NCBI GenBank assembly: GCA_040217755.1
Contig: JBEHWJ010000009.1
Location: forward strand, 1-43,226
From: PHAA01 sp040217755
Lineage (GTDB): Bacteria > Bacillota > Syntrophomonadia > Syntrophomonadales > Syntrophomonadaceae
DNA length: 43,226 bases
Reading direction: 5' to 3'
Part shown: positions 33,399 to 41,628 of the stretch, piece by piece
Numbering within the stretch: position 1 is the first letter of the stretch
Layout: every line of letters begins with the position of its first letter
The notes under the pieces: generated by a model
What the model was told of the DNA's origin: nothing
What the model saw: the letters and a program-made list of their open reading frames with translations, nothing else
The model's database searches: none
Program-made: the position numbers and the translations under genes

Positions 33399-33692
33399 AT
33401 GAGTATGACCTTAAATGATTTGAGGAAAAACAGCGAGCATATTAAAGAAATTGCCCAGAAATATGGGGCTGGTAATATACGAGTATTCGGGTCTATTTCC
33501 AGGGGAGAAGAAGGACCGGACAGCGATATTGATTTTTTGGTGGATTTTGAAGCGGATCGCAGTCTTTTTGATTTAGTCGGGCTTAAGTTGGAACTGGAAG
33601 AATTACTGGGGTATAAAGTTGATCTGGTTACTGAAGGTGGTATTCATCGTTTGATGTCTTCAAGGATAATGAAGGAGGCAGTCCCCTTATGA
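33399..33692 (+). CDS. mntA: MNT-type nucleotidyltransferase antitoxin
   Basis: 97-residue minimal nucleotidyltransferase. The GSxxRGxxxxxSDID motif is seen as VFGSISRGEEGPDSDIDFLV, followed by VDLVTEGG. These proteins adenylylate their HEPN partner and so neutralise it. The start at 33399 is chosen because GAGGTGG precedes it; an in-frame TTG at 33345 would add 18 poorly fitting residues. Its stop overlaps the partner's start (ATGA). The symbol is by family analogy. Confidence 0.88.
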   Translation: MSMTLNDLRKNSEHIKEIAQKYGAGNIRVFGSISRGEEGPDSDIDFLVDFEADRSLFDLVGLKLELEELLGYKVDLVTEGGIHRLMSSRIMKEAVPL

Positions 33693-34033
33693 AAGATGAT
33701 AAGGTGTATCTTATCCATGTCCTTGAATGTATTCGGCAAATTGAAGAGTATACGATTAATGGCCGGGAAGAATTTATGAAATCTCGGTTAATTCAAGATG
33801 CAGTAATTCGAAACATAGAAGTCATAGGTGAGGCCACCAAACGAGTCTCTCCTGGATTGCGTGAGCAACATCCGGAAATCCCATGGAGGGAAATGGCAGG
33901 TATGCGGGATGTATTGATCCATGATTATCTGGGAGTTGACCTAAAAATAGTATGGAATGTAGTATCTCGTAATCTGGCAGAAATTAAAGAACCATTACAA
34001 AGGTTGCTTCCTAATGAAACATTAAATATATAG
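33689..34033 (+). CDS. hepT: HepT-like HEPN-domain RNase toxin (DUF86)
   Basis: 114 residues. The HEPN catalytic motif Rx4-6H is seen in MRDVLIHDYLGVD, and the family segment RLIQDAVIRNIEVIGEATKRV is present. It would act as a metal-independent RNase when not modified by MntA. The four-base overlap with the antitoxin gene supports coupled translation. The pair lies between direct repeats, as if acquired as a unit. Confidence 0.88.
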   Translation: MKDDKVYLIHVLECIRQIEEYTINGREEFMKSRLIQDAVIRNIEVIGEATKRVSPGLREQHPEIPWREMAGMRDVLIHDYLGVDLKIVWNVVSRNLAEIKEPLQRLLPNETLNI

Positions 34034-34063
34034 CCCAGCAGAATTTGGTAGCGGCGTAGTTAT

Positions 34064-34366
34064 TTACAATACTGTCAACTGCGAAGAGTCTCACAACACG
34101 TGTCACTCTGAGCGCAGCGAAGAGTCTTTTCAATGGTCTCAGACGGGCGGTTCTTGTGTGCCAAGGCACGCGGGAACCGTCTATTTGTGCCAATGCTGCC
34201 CTTTTGTGCTGCTCGGGAACCGCCCCTTGGCGCTGGTACCAATTCATGCCTGGATTTCTGATAGCCGTTCCCACCGATTTTTAGACGAACAGTTGACGAG
34301 ATCCTTCGTCGCCTACGGCTCCTCAGGATGATAACTAAGTGTCACTCAGAGTGCAGCGAAGAGTCT
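34064..34366. repeat. Repeat-rich intergenic region right of the MNT/HepT pair
   Basis: Holds the second 22-bp repeat (34064-34085), a half element GTGTCACTCTGAGCGC at 34100-34127, the second 19-bp repeat (34266-34284) and a full inverted element at 34292-34366. An 87-residue minus-strand frame here is formed by repeats and is not supported as a gene. Confidence 0.7.
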
Positions 34367-34394
34367 GGTAAAATAAGAATATGGAGGGAGGCCG

Positions 34395-34442
34395 ATGATG
34401 GATTACGCTGGACTCTTCAGGGCTTGGGCAAACTATGGATAG
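34395..34442 (+). CDS. Possible 15-residue coupled leader ORF
   Basis: MMDYAGLFRAWANYG has a good GGAGGGAGG site, and its stop overlaps the ATG of the flippase-like gene, which itself lacks a good ribosome binding site. It could couple translation of the membrane protein, but coding cannot be proved at this length. Confidence 0.3.
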   Translation: MMDYAGLFRAWANYG

Positions 34443-35460
34443 GGGCAGACTGCTGGCCCGGTTCAAGTTTCTGCGCTACCTGTTCCCTTTGCTGTGCCTG
34501 GGCATATTTGCCGCCATATTCCTGCCGCGACTGTCGCTCCCGGAGGTCGCCGCCGTCCTCCGCCAAGCCGATAGGGGACTGGTGCTGCTGGCGGTCCTGG
34601 CTCAGGTGGGCAGTTATCTGGGCAGCGGATATATGCTCAGCGCCATGATGCGATACGGGAAAATCCCCCTCAGCATCGGCCGGGGGGCCTTGATCACCAT
34701 GGCCGCCGCCAGCCTGGGGATGGTCGCCGGCGGTTGGGTGAGTGCGGCGGTGGCGACCTCCTATTGGATATCCAGGGACGCCAAGACCCCGGGGGGAGCC
34801 GACATCGCCGCGGTTTTACCGGCGGTCTATAATACGGTCATGCTTATCCTGGTTTCCTTCCTCGGTACCGTCTACCTGCTGCTCAATCATACACTGACCA
34901 CCGGGCAGGCCGCTTTTTACGGCACGGTGATGGCGATCACCATCGTGGTCATCGTGATCATCATCCTGGGCCTGCTGAACTGGGAGCGCGTCAAGCGCCT
35001 GTTATTGGGACTCTTGAGTCCAGCCGCCGTTTTTTTCCAGAAAGATGCCCTTTTGACCAAGGCCTCGGCCCGCATCGACCGTTTCTACGAGGCACTCCAG
35101 CCGCTGCGTCACGGGGGTTGGACCAAACCGGGCCTGGGTGCGTTTGTGAATGTGGTTTTGGATCTGCTGACCCTGTACTTCTTCTTTTTGGCCGCCGGTT
35201 ATGCGGTCAAACCCAGTGTGCTGCTAGCCGGATACAGCATCGCATTCCTGCTGGGCAAGACGGCCTTCTTCGTACCCGGGGGAGCGGGGGTCATCGAAGC
35301 CGGTATGGTGGCTATCTACGGCAACCTGGGGGTTCCGGGCAGTATCGGATTCATCGCGGTGCTGGGTTACCGGCTGCTGTCTTTTTGGATCCCCAGCCTG
35401 TTGGGATTTATAGTGATGTTTTATTTCCAGAAGCCCCCGGGAGCGGTGACCAGAGCATGA
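34435..35460 (+). CDS. Flippase-like membrane protein (LPG-synthase TM/UPF0104 family)
   Basis: 341 residues with seven or eight membrane helices, matching the transmembrane half of lysyl-phosphatidylglycerol synthases. The family patch near the C-terminus is KTAFFVPGGAGVIEAGMVA. The soluble synthase domain is missing, as in stand-alone UPF0104 proteins thought to move lipid-linked substrates. The ATG at 34435 has little Shine-Dalgarno sequence of its own. The GC-rich gene is followed 84 bp later by the Mg2+ ATPase gene, possibly as one transcript. The substrate is unknown. Confidence 0.85.
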   Translation: MDRGRLLARFKFLRYLFPLLCLGIFAAIFLPRLSLPEVAAVLRQADRGLVLLAVLAQVGSYLGSGYMLSAMMRYGKIPLSIGRGALITMAAASLGMVAGGWVSAAVATSYWISRDAKTPGGADIAAVLPAVYNTVMLILVSFLGTVYLLLNHTLTTGQAAFYGTVMAITIVVIVIIILGLLNWERVKRLLLGLLSPAAVFFQKDALLTKASARIDRFYEALQPLRHGGWTKPGLGAFVNVVLDLLTLYFFFLAAGYAVKPSVLLAGYSIAFLLGKTAFFVPGGAGVIEAGMVAIYGNLGVPGSIGFIAVLGYRLLSFWIPSLLGFIVMFYFQKPPGAVTRA

Positions 35461-35544
35461 AACCGGTACCCATTTAAATCGTCGTCCCGTTTATGATAGA
35501 GTTGTTTAGAGGGCATCGGCACCCATGGTGCGAGCGAGGGAAGG

Positions 35545-38076
35545 ATGGTCATGCCCAAACAGGAGGGCGGCAGCTACTGGAGTATGCCCGCCGACACCGC
35601 GTTAAAACATTTCGAATCATCCCGGGCCGGGCTTTCCAGCCAGGAAGCGGATGCCCGGTTGAGTCAGTACGGGGAAAATGTCATCAAGGCCCAGCGCAAG
35701 ACCTCGCAATTGAGACTATTTATCGGTCAATTCACCAATCCCATCATCCTCATCCTCATAATCGCCACCATAATCTCCGGCCTGACCGGGGAGTGGATCG
35801 ACGCGACCATCATCCTGCTGATCATATTGGCCAGTGCCATCTTGAGCTTTTTCCAGGAATACCGCGCCAGCAACGCGGTCGAAGAACTGAGGGCCCGGGT
35901 GCAGGTCAAGTCCGACGTTCTGCGCGACGGGCAAATGGTGGAGGTCCCTTCCCGGGAATTGGTGGTGGGCGACATCGTCCGGCTGACCACCGGGAGCCTG
36001 GTGCCCGCCGATGGCCTGATCCTGGAGAGCCTGGCCTTCTTTGTAAATCAATCCATACTCACCGGTGAATCCCTGCCGGTTGAAAAAAAGCCCGCCGTCC
36101 TTGCGCAGGAGGCCAGTACCGAAGAACGCACCAACTGCGTTTTCATGGGGTCCAACGTCCAGAGCGGCCATGCCGTCATCCTGGTCACCCGGACCGGTGA
36201 AAACACCGAATTCGGCGGGATAGCGTCGCAGCTGCGCCTGCGCCCCCCGGAGACCGAGTTCGAGCGGGGGGTCCGCCGCTTCGGGTATCTGTTGACCCAG
36301 ATAATGTTTGTCCTCACCCTGGCGGTCTTTGCGGTCAACGTCATCCTCGACCGGCCGCCCATCGACTCCCTGCTCTTTTCGGTCGCCCTGGCGGTGGGGA
36401 TAACTCCCCAGCTGCTGCCGGCCATCATCAGCATCACCCTGTCCAAGGGTTCCCACATCATGGCCCATGCCGGGGTCATCGTGCAGACCCTGGCCGCCAT
36501 CGAGAACTTCGGCAGCATGGATGTATTGTGCACCGACAAGACCGGCACCTTGACCGAGGGTCAGATTCGGCTGGACGGCGCGGTGGATGTCGAAGGGCAG
36601 GATTCCGAGCTGGTTTTCCGATTGGCCTTCCTCAACGCCAGCCTCCAGTCCGGGATGCCCAATGCCCTGGACGAGACGATTATCCGGTCCCAGCAGATCG
36701 ACGTCAGCCGGGTCAAGAAACAAGGCGAGGTCCCCTTCGATTTTACCCGCGAGCGACTGAGCGTGATCGTCCGCGATGAGGGCGGGCCCACCATGATCAC
36801 CAAAGGGGCCCTGAACAATATACTCAGTATCTGCAGCCGGATTCAGGTGCAGGGGATTGATAGGGAGAAAGAGACCGGGCTCCTCGATGCCATCCAGGAG
36901 CGTTATGCCACCTGGAGCAGCCAGGGGATACGGGTCCTGGGGGTGGCGCAAAAGCCGGTGCCGGCCCAGGATGACTATAAGGTAGCGGACGAAACGGACA
37001 TGATTTTCATGGGTTTTCTGCTCCTGTTCGACCACCCCAAGCCGGATGTATCAAAGACCATCGCCGATCTGGACCATAAAGGGGTCAGCCTGCGGATAAT
37101 CACCGGGGACAACAAATTGATCGCCCTGCACACGGCCGAAGCGGTGGGGCTGGAGGTGGAGGGGGTGCTGACCGGTCCGGAACTGATGAAGCTCAGTGAT
37201 GAATCGCTGTGGAACCGGATCGAGACCACCACCCTGTTCGCGGAAGTGGACCCCAACCAGAAGGAACGGATCATCCTGGCCTTGAAGAAGAACAATCATG
37301 TGGTCGGTTACATGGGCGACGGCATCAACGATGTGCCTGCCCTCCATGCCGCCGACGTCAGTATTTCGGTCGATAATGCCGTCGACGTGGCCAAAGAATC
37401 GGCCGACCTGGTCCTGATGGAGAAGACCCTGGAGGTCCTCAATCGCGGCATCGAACTGGGCCGGACCACCTTCGGCAACACCCTCAAATATATCCTCTTC
37501 ACCACCAGTGCCAATTTCGGCAATATGTTCAGTATGGCCGGGGCCTCGATGTTCCTGCCTTTCCTGCCCCTGCTGCCAAAACAGATCCTGCTGATCAATT
37601 TCCTGACCGATTTCCCCGCCATCACCATCGCCAACGATGCGGTCGATGATGAGCTGCTGGAGAGATCGCACCGGTGGGATATCAGGTTTATCCGCAATTT
37701 CATGTTCACCTTCGGCCTCATCAGCTCGTTTTTCGATTACCTGACCTTTGCGGTCCTGTTCCTCGGTTTTCATGTTCAGGAAACGGGTTTCCAGAGCGGC
37801 TGGTTCGTATTTTCGATATTGACGGAGCTGCTGATTTTGATGGTGATGCGCACCCGCCGGCCTTTCTACCGCAGCCGACCGGCGCCGATACTGCTGTATT
37901 CCTCCATAGTGGTGGCCATCATCACCTTATTCCTGCCGTATCTGCCCCTGCACCAATTGTTGAGCATCGAACCCCTGCCGCCGGGGATAATAGTATCCCT
38001 GTTGGCCATCGTCGGGTTGTATATCCTGGCCACCGAGATCATCAAGCACTACTTCTTCCGCCGCCACCCCGACTAA
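35545..38076 (+). CDS. mgtA: Mg2+-importing P-type ATPase (type IIIB)
   Basis: An 843-residue P-type ATPase of the MgtA/MgtB length and type. It has the A-domain LTGESLPVEKKP, phosphorylation site CTDKTGTLTEG, hinge MGDGINDVPALHAADVSISV and a ten-helix membrane topology with FTTSANFGNMFSMAGAS in the last cluster. It would import Mg2+ driven by ATP. AAGGATGG precedes the first ATG, and another is at 35551. No Mg-sensing leader is obvious in the 84 bp before it. Its stop codon abuts an AATAACTTGG repeat. Gene symbol by family. Confidence 0.9.
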   Translation: MVMPKQEGGSYWSMPADTALKHFESSRAGLSSQEADARLSQYGENVIKAQRKTSQLRLFIGQFTNPIILILIIATIISGLTGEWIDATIILLIILASAILSFFQEYRASNAVEELRARVQVKSDVLRDGQMVEVPSRELVVGDIVRLTTGSLVPADGLILESLAFFVNQSILTGESLPVEKKPAVLAQEASTEERTNCVFMGSNVQSGHAVILVTRTGENTEFGGIASQLRLRPPETEFERGVRRFGYLLTQIMFVLTLAVFAVNVILDRPPIDSLLFSVALAVGITPQLLPAIISITLSKGSHIMAHAGVIVQTLAAIENFGSMDVLCTDKTGTLTEGQIRLDGAVDVEGQDSELVFRLAFLNASLQSGMPNALDETIIRSQQIDVSRVKKQGEVPFDFTRERLSVIVRDEGGPTMITKGALNNILSICSRIQVQGIDREKETGLLDAIQERYATWSSQGIRVLGVAQKPVPAQDDYKVADETDMIFMGFLLLFDHPKPDVSKTIADLDHKGVSLRIITGDNKLIALHTAEAVGLEVEGVLTGPELMKLSDESLWNRIETTTLFAEVDPNQKERIILALKKNNHVVGYMGDGINDVPALHAADVSISVDNAVDVAKESADLVLMEKTLEVLNRGIELGRTTFGNTLKYILFTTSANFGNMFSMAGASMFLPFLPLLPKQILLINFLTDFPAITIANDAVDDELLERSHRWDIRFIRNFMFTFGLISSFFDYLTFAVLFLGFHVQETGFQSGWFVFSILTELLILMVMRTRRPFYRSRPAPILLYSSIVVAIITLFLPYLPLHQLLSIEPLPPGIIVSLLAIVGLYILATEIIKHYFFRRHPD

Positions 38077-38108
38077 ATAACTTGGGGACAGTTTTTTCTG
38101 CCCCTTTA
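38076..38108. repeat. AATAACTTGGGGACAG element, variant copy 2
   Basis: Shares AATAACTTGGGGACAG with copy 1, then TTTTTT and CTGCCCC, so that GGGGACAG and CTGCCCC form a hairpin. It begins on the last base of the ATPase stop codon and may act as a transcript end. Confidence 0.75.
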
Positions 38109-38525
38109 ACAGCCCAAATGTTTATTAACAAGCTCCATATATTTCAGGTAGTGTTTTAAGCACAGATCAATGGAACGATATACTATGGTATCATCAATCT
38201 CTTCGTATTCGTGTACCAGAATATTTCTCAAACCGGTAGAAGGGGCTATCTGCAGGGCAAATTCGGTTGGAATTATGTTTAATTCGGCGATGTCAATAAA
38301 AGAATTGAAATAGTCGGTCGCTCCTTTAGATCCATTCATCCGCAATATCAGGTTATTGATATCCGTCGCACATTCTACAATCAACTGCATCGCCCGTTCA
38401 ATAGCCCGGCGATATATGAAGTTGCCCTTATACTCTTCCATGGAAATGGCGGAGAAGCTTTTTAGTTCCTCATAATAAGTGTAGAGTTTATCCAATTTGG
38501 CGCAAATCCTATCTTTGTCGGACAT
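38106..38525 (-). CDS. hepT: HepT-like HEPN-domain RNase toxin (DUF86), second pair
   Basis: 139 residues, longer than the toxin at 33689. The HEPN motif is RNILVHEYEEID and the N-terminal helix carries YRRAIERAMQLIVECATDI, where aromatic/Arg residues of the toxin core are expected. Its start overlaps the end of the nucleotidyltransferase gene by 17 bp. It forms a second, sequence-divergent MNT/HepT module in the same window. Confidence 0.88.
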   Translation of the reverse strand: MSDKDRICAKLDKLYTYYEELKSFSAISMEEYKGNFIYRRAIERAMQLIVECATDINNLILRMNGSKGATDYFNSFIDIAELNIIPTEFALQIAPSTGLRNILVHEYEEIDDTIVYRSIDLCLKHYLKYMELVNKHLGC

Positions 38526-38943
38526 TGCTCAGTTCCTCCGATAATTTCTTTTGAAAGATTTCACGTTGTATTTGCCTAAATTTCTTGCTTTCATAATAAC
38601 ATTTGTACAGATAAGGGCAGAGCGATTCAAAATAGCCCTTTACATCTTCATAAAGTACCTTCCCGTCATTAGCGATGGCTTCTTTCAGCAGCCCGGAGGC
38701 AGTCTGCAGATTTACCAGATGGAGATTACTCTTCTTATGCAATACAATCAGATCTGTCATCAAATCATAGGTTTGCTGTGGGCTCAAGGGATAGCGACTG
38801 ATAAACGCGATATCAATGTCGCTGCGCTCGGGATTATAGTCGTCCTGCCGGGCGTAACTGCCGTAGTACACCAGGAGCCGCAACTGGTATGTTTTCGCAA
38901 TTTGATGGAGTTTGTCTTCATCTATCTCTATTCTCATTTTCAC
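38509..38943 (-). CDS. mntA: MNT-type nucleotidyltransferase antitoxin, second pair
   Basis: 144 residues. The nucleotidyltransferase motif is VYYGSYARQDDYNPERSDID followed by IAFISRYPL, and a C-terminal helical tail YESKKFRQIQREIFQKKL is longer than in the other pair. It would AMPylate and silence the downstream HEPN toxin. A GGGGTG sequence precedes the ATG. Gene order (antitoxin first) is the same as in the pair at 33399-34033. Confidence 0.88.
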   Translation of the reverse strand: MKMRIEIDEDKLHQIAKTYQLRLLVYYGSYARQDDYNPERSDIDIAFISRYPLSPQQTYDLMTDLIVLHKKSNLHLVNLQTASGLLKEAIANDGKVLYEDVKGYFESLCPYLYKCYYESKKFRQIQREIFQKKLSEELSNVRQR

Positions 38944-39059
38944 CCCTGCCTTCTGGGACTTCCATTATTCCTTATAATTTCCCCCGAATTTATTCTCCAT
39001 TATATGTCTCTTGTTTCGGATTATACAATTAGCACTTCCCGGACAGCATCTTTCATCAT

Positions 39060-39088
39060 AATAACTTGGTGCCTGTCCCCAAGTTATT
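39060..39088. repeat. AATAACTTGG palindromic repeat, copy 3
   Basis: AATAACTTGGTGCCTGTCCC to CCAAGTTATT. Exact reverse complement of copy 1 over its length. It abuts the composite element at 39104. The 337-bp gap 38944-39280 is otherwise without a gene. Confidence 0.85.
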
Positions 39089-39103
39089 CATAATACAATA
39101 TTG

Positions 39104-39229
39104 TTGATGAGATCCTTCGTTGCCTTCTGCTCCTCAGGATGACAAAATGTTGCCTTCGGCTCCTCAGGATGACAAATAAGTGTCACTCTGAACGCAGTGA
39201 AGAGTCTATTGGCTCCTCAGGATGACAAA
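39104..39229. repeat. Dispersed inverted repeat element, copy D
   Basis: GATGAGATCCTTCGTTGCC, two CTCCTCAGGATGACAAA units, GTGTCACTCTGAACGCAGTG and GAAGAGTCT, then another CTCCTCAGGATGACAAA. Same family as copies near 33094, 34292 and 41629. Confidence 0.75.
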
Positions 39230-39280
39230 ACCGGCACTTTATCAGTGGTCTCGAACCTTCCCCTTGTGTCCTCAGTCAGT

Positions 39281-40636
39281 CTATAGCGCAATGGTCAAAT
39301 GGTTGTCGGCGGGGGGGAGGTCCTGCCATATTCCATCGACCACATATTTTTGCGTGGAATAGACCACGCGGCTCAATAGCCCTAATCTACTTTCATCGAA
39401 ACCGGGCTTCTCAGATATGTCTTCGTCGCCCTGGTAATGGGCGACAAATCCGGCGGTAACGAAGTTGGCGATGGTATGAGCATCTTTTTCAGGAACATGG
39501 TAGCCCCGCAGGGTATCGTACGCTTCGCGTTCGATGGTATCGAATAAAAACTGGTCAGCGTTCTTCTTAAAATCCGTGCCCGGGTGCAATTCTCCCACCA
39601 GTTTTTTTGATGTTATCTCAAGCTTGTTATCCGCTATTGCACAAAATCTGATCGGGCAGGGATCAGTGAGGAGCGAGCCGGTCTCAATATCATATAGTTG
39701 ATGGCCTCCGTCAAATTGAGCCAGGGTAATATCCTGGGCGTGGTAATGGCCGGTAAAAACCACCGGGACATGGTAAGAGGCCAGCAGCCTCCCAAAATTC
39801 TTATAGTCCTCCAGCAAATAATCCGGGTGCAATTTGCTTTGCCCGGTCCAATGTTCCACCACGCCGTGGTGTTCCATGAAAAGAACCGCCTTGCCGCTCG
39901 CGTTGGCCTTTGCCAGCATGCTCTCCAGCCATTTTTCCTGGCTCTGGGTTAATCTTCCGCCAATCGTTTCTTCTTTACCGGGTACATTCTCCCGGTAACG
40001 GCAGACATCCAGGGCGATGATCCACAGGTTGTTTACCGGCTCGGCTACGTAACTTAGGGAATCCGAATCACGGTAGATGGCGCTGGCGTAACCGTAATCC
40101 TTATATATATCGGCAAATTGTTCGGCGTTAATGGCAGCCACCGGGATGGTTTGGTCTCCCTGATACTGATAGGCAAGAGGATTATTTATGTCATGATTGC
40201 CGGGAATAACATATACTTTTATCCCGTTTTGGGTCAGCTTGGCCAACTCTTCGGCTACCTTCTGATGGCAAACCAACTCGCCGTCCTTGGAAAGGTCGCC
40301 GGGTATCAATACAAAGTCAACCTTTGACTTGATAATTTCATCGATGGTCAGCTTTAATAGGTCGGGGCCGTCTCGGAGGAGTTTTCGGTCCGAGTAGAGG
40401 CAGGCTTCAAAAGCAGGGCCGGTAGTGCCCAAAGAAGGATCGTAATAATGAAGATCACTGATAACGGCGAAGCTTGAATCAGGATAGACGATTTGCTCTC
40501 GACCGTTCTGGTTGAAAACATACTGCAGCTTGGGCTGATTCTCTTGATAGCTTGAAACCAAGTTATACAGCAGCCCAACGATAACTATAGCCCCTACCAA
40601 GTATAGGATTTTCGAAGCAACCGATTTCCTTTTCAT
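39281..40636 (-). CDS. Membrane-anchored metallophosphoesterase
   Basis: About 451 residues. One N-terminal signal-anchor helix (ILYLVGAIVIVGLLYNLVSS) is followed by an extracytoplasmic calcineurin-like phosphoesterase. The metal-site motifs in order are SDLHYYD, PGDLSKDGE, PGNHDINN, FMEHHG and FTGHYHAQD. The start at 40636 (MKRKSVASKIL) is preferred over an upstream in-frame GTG because the upstream stretch is made of a repeat palindrome, which leaves little ribosome binding sequence. The C-terminal 120 residues are a family-specific helical domain. The substrate is unknown (phosphomonoester, diester or nucleotide). A single-gene unit. Confidence 0.88.
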   Translation of the reverse strand: MKRKSVASKILYLVGAIVIVGLLYNLVSSYQENQPKLQYVFNQNGREQIVYPDSSFAVISDLHYYDPSLGTTGPAFEACLYSDRKLLRDGPDLLKLTIDEIIKSKVDFVLIPGDLSKDGELVCHQKVAEELAKLTQNGIKVYVIPGNHDINNPLAYQYQGDQTIPVAAINAEQFADIYKDYGYASAIYRDSDSLSYVAEPVNNLWIIALDVCRYRENVPGKEETIGGRLTQSQEKWLESMLAKANASGKAVLFMEHHGVVEHWTGQSKLHPDYLLEDYKNFGRLLASYHVPVVFTGHYHAQDITLAQFDGGHQLYDIETGSLLTDPCPIRFCAIADNKLEITSKKLVGELHPGTDFKKNADQFLFDTIEREAYDTLRGYHVPEKDAHTIANFVTAGFVAHYQGDEDISEKPGFDESRLGLLSRVVYSTQKYVVDGIWQDLPPADNHLTIAL

Positions 40637-40646
40637 CTTCACACCA

Positions 40647-40675
40647 AATAACTTGGTGCCTGTCCCCAAGTTATT
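40647..40675. repeat. AATAACTTGG palindromic repeat, copy 4
   Basis: Identical to copy 3. It occupies positions -11 to -39 relative to the metallophosphoesterase start, so a hairpin in the mRNA would sit over the usual ribosome-binding region. Confidence 0.85.
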
Positions 40676-40855
40676 GCTCCTCTTCTTTACTTCCCAGTTG
40701 TATATAGTCTAGTTAAGAACGAACTTTTTGTCACTCAATCGCAATCTGTAAATGGTTCCCATAAAAAAACCGATGCAACAGGGCTTTTCTCCGGTTTGGA
40801 CTCCAATAGTATACGCGCGAAAATGATTCATCTTGATTGCCCGTTCTCAACAATT

Positions 40856-41365
40856 CTACTTGGCATATGGATTAGAATCTATATTTGTATAAGTTTTGGT
40901 TTGAAAATCATATTCGATTAAATCAAATGCGCTGCCACATTTAATCCGTACCCGTATTTTATTGTTTATCACCAGCGCACTATATCTGTAGTGCGGCACC
41001 TCTATAACCTGAAACTGGGCCTTTTCCTGGGGAGTATAATTCACCAGATCATATACTATGACTATTTCCTTCTTAGCCCGATCAATTTTATATGTGTTAA
41101 AAATACCAAATCTTATAAAATCCTGACCTGTCCCGTTTAAGATATACAGAGTACGCTTCTCATCGTGGGCTATTGGAAATGTAAGTTTATTGCCTTGATA
41201 TAGCCATGTACCTCCATTTTCGATTTTGACGGTAAACTTGGATTTATCAAATACGGATGGAATATCATCTACTAAGGCAATTCCTGACTTAATATACGCA
41301 AATATTAATAGCGCCAATATGGGAATAGATATTATTATCAATGCCTTCTTTATTTCTATCACCAC
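40856..41365 (-). CDS. Hypothetical secreted or membrane-anchored protein
   Basis: 169 residues. An N-terminal hydrophobic helix (ALIIISIPILALLIFAYI) suggests a signal anchor, followed by a beta-rich, Tyr/Ile-rich extracytoplasmic domain with no motif that I recognise. There is no lipobox Cys. AT-rich codon use fits the local background. The preceding 180 bp (40676-40855) has no gene. No ribosome binding site stands out: the ATG has only AAAAAGAGTGG upstream. Confidence 0.6.
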   Translation of the reverse strand: MVIEIKKALIIISIPILALLIFAYIKSGIALVDDIPSVFDKSKFTVKIENGGTWLYQGNKLTFPIAHDEKRTLYILNGTGQDFIRFGIFNTYKIDRAKKEIVIVYDLVNYTPQEKAQFQVIEVPHYRYSALVINNKIRVRIKCGSAFDLIEYDFQTKTYTNIDSNPYAK

Positions 41366-41464
41366 TCTTTTTCAAGTATAAGCCTGCGGCAAATATGCAG
41401 GATACCTAGCTTGCCATTCCACATTGCCCGAAAGGCTCAGACATTGACACGGAAAAACCGCACC

Positions 41465-41520
41465 CCTGTGTCCGCAAGATTTTGTCCGCAAACCAGTGTC
41501 CACTTTTATGATATCATTTA
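41465..41520. mobile_element. Possible IS21-family terminus
   Basis: Three spaced repeats of the type TGTCCGCA/TGTCCAC (GTGTCCGCAAG, TTGTCCGCAAACC, GTGTCCACTTTTATG) look like the multiple end repeats of IS21 elements. No istA or istB frame adjoins, so this would be a solitary end. Low certainty. Confidence 0.3.
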
Positions 41521-41628
41521 AATACAGTGAGTAATGATGCCTGACTGATCTTGCATTGTTTTTAAATGAGGGTTTTGCATAACTAGTTTTTCTAACAAAT
41601 CGGCTTGGCCCCGCCCAGGATAACAATA

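Noticed and set aside
34011..34274. 87-residue minus-strand reading frame
   Set aside because: Built largely from dispersed repeats and with no family likeness.
35716..37035. 439-residue minus-strand reading frame
   Set aside because: Antisense shadow of the GC-rich Mg2+ ATPase gene; rich in Gly, Asp, His and Gln as expected from reversed GC-rich codons.
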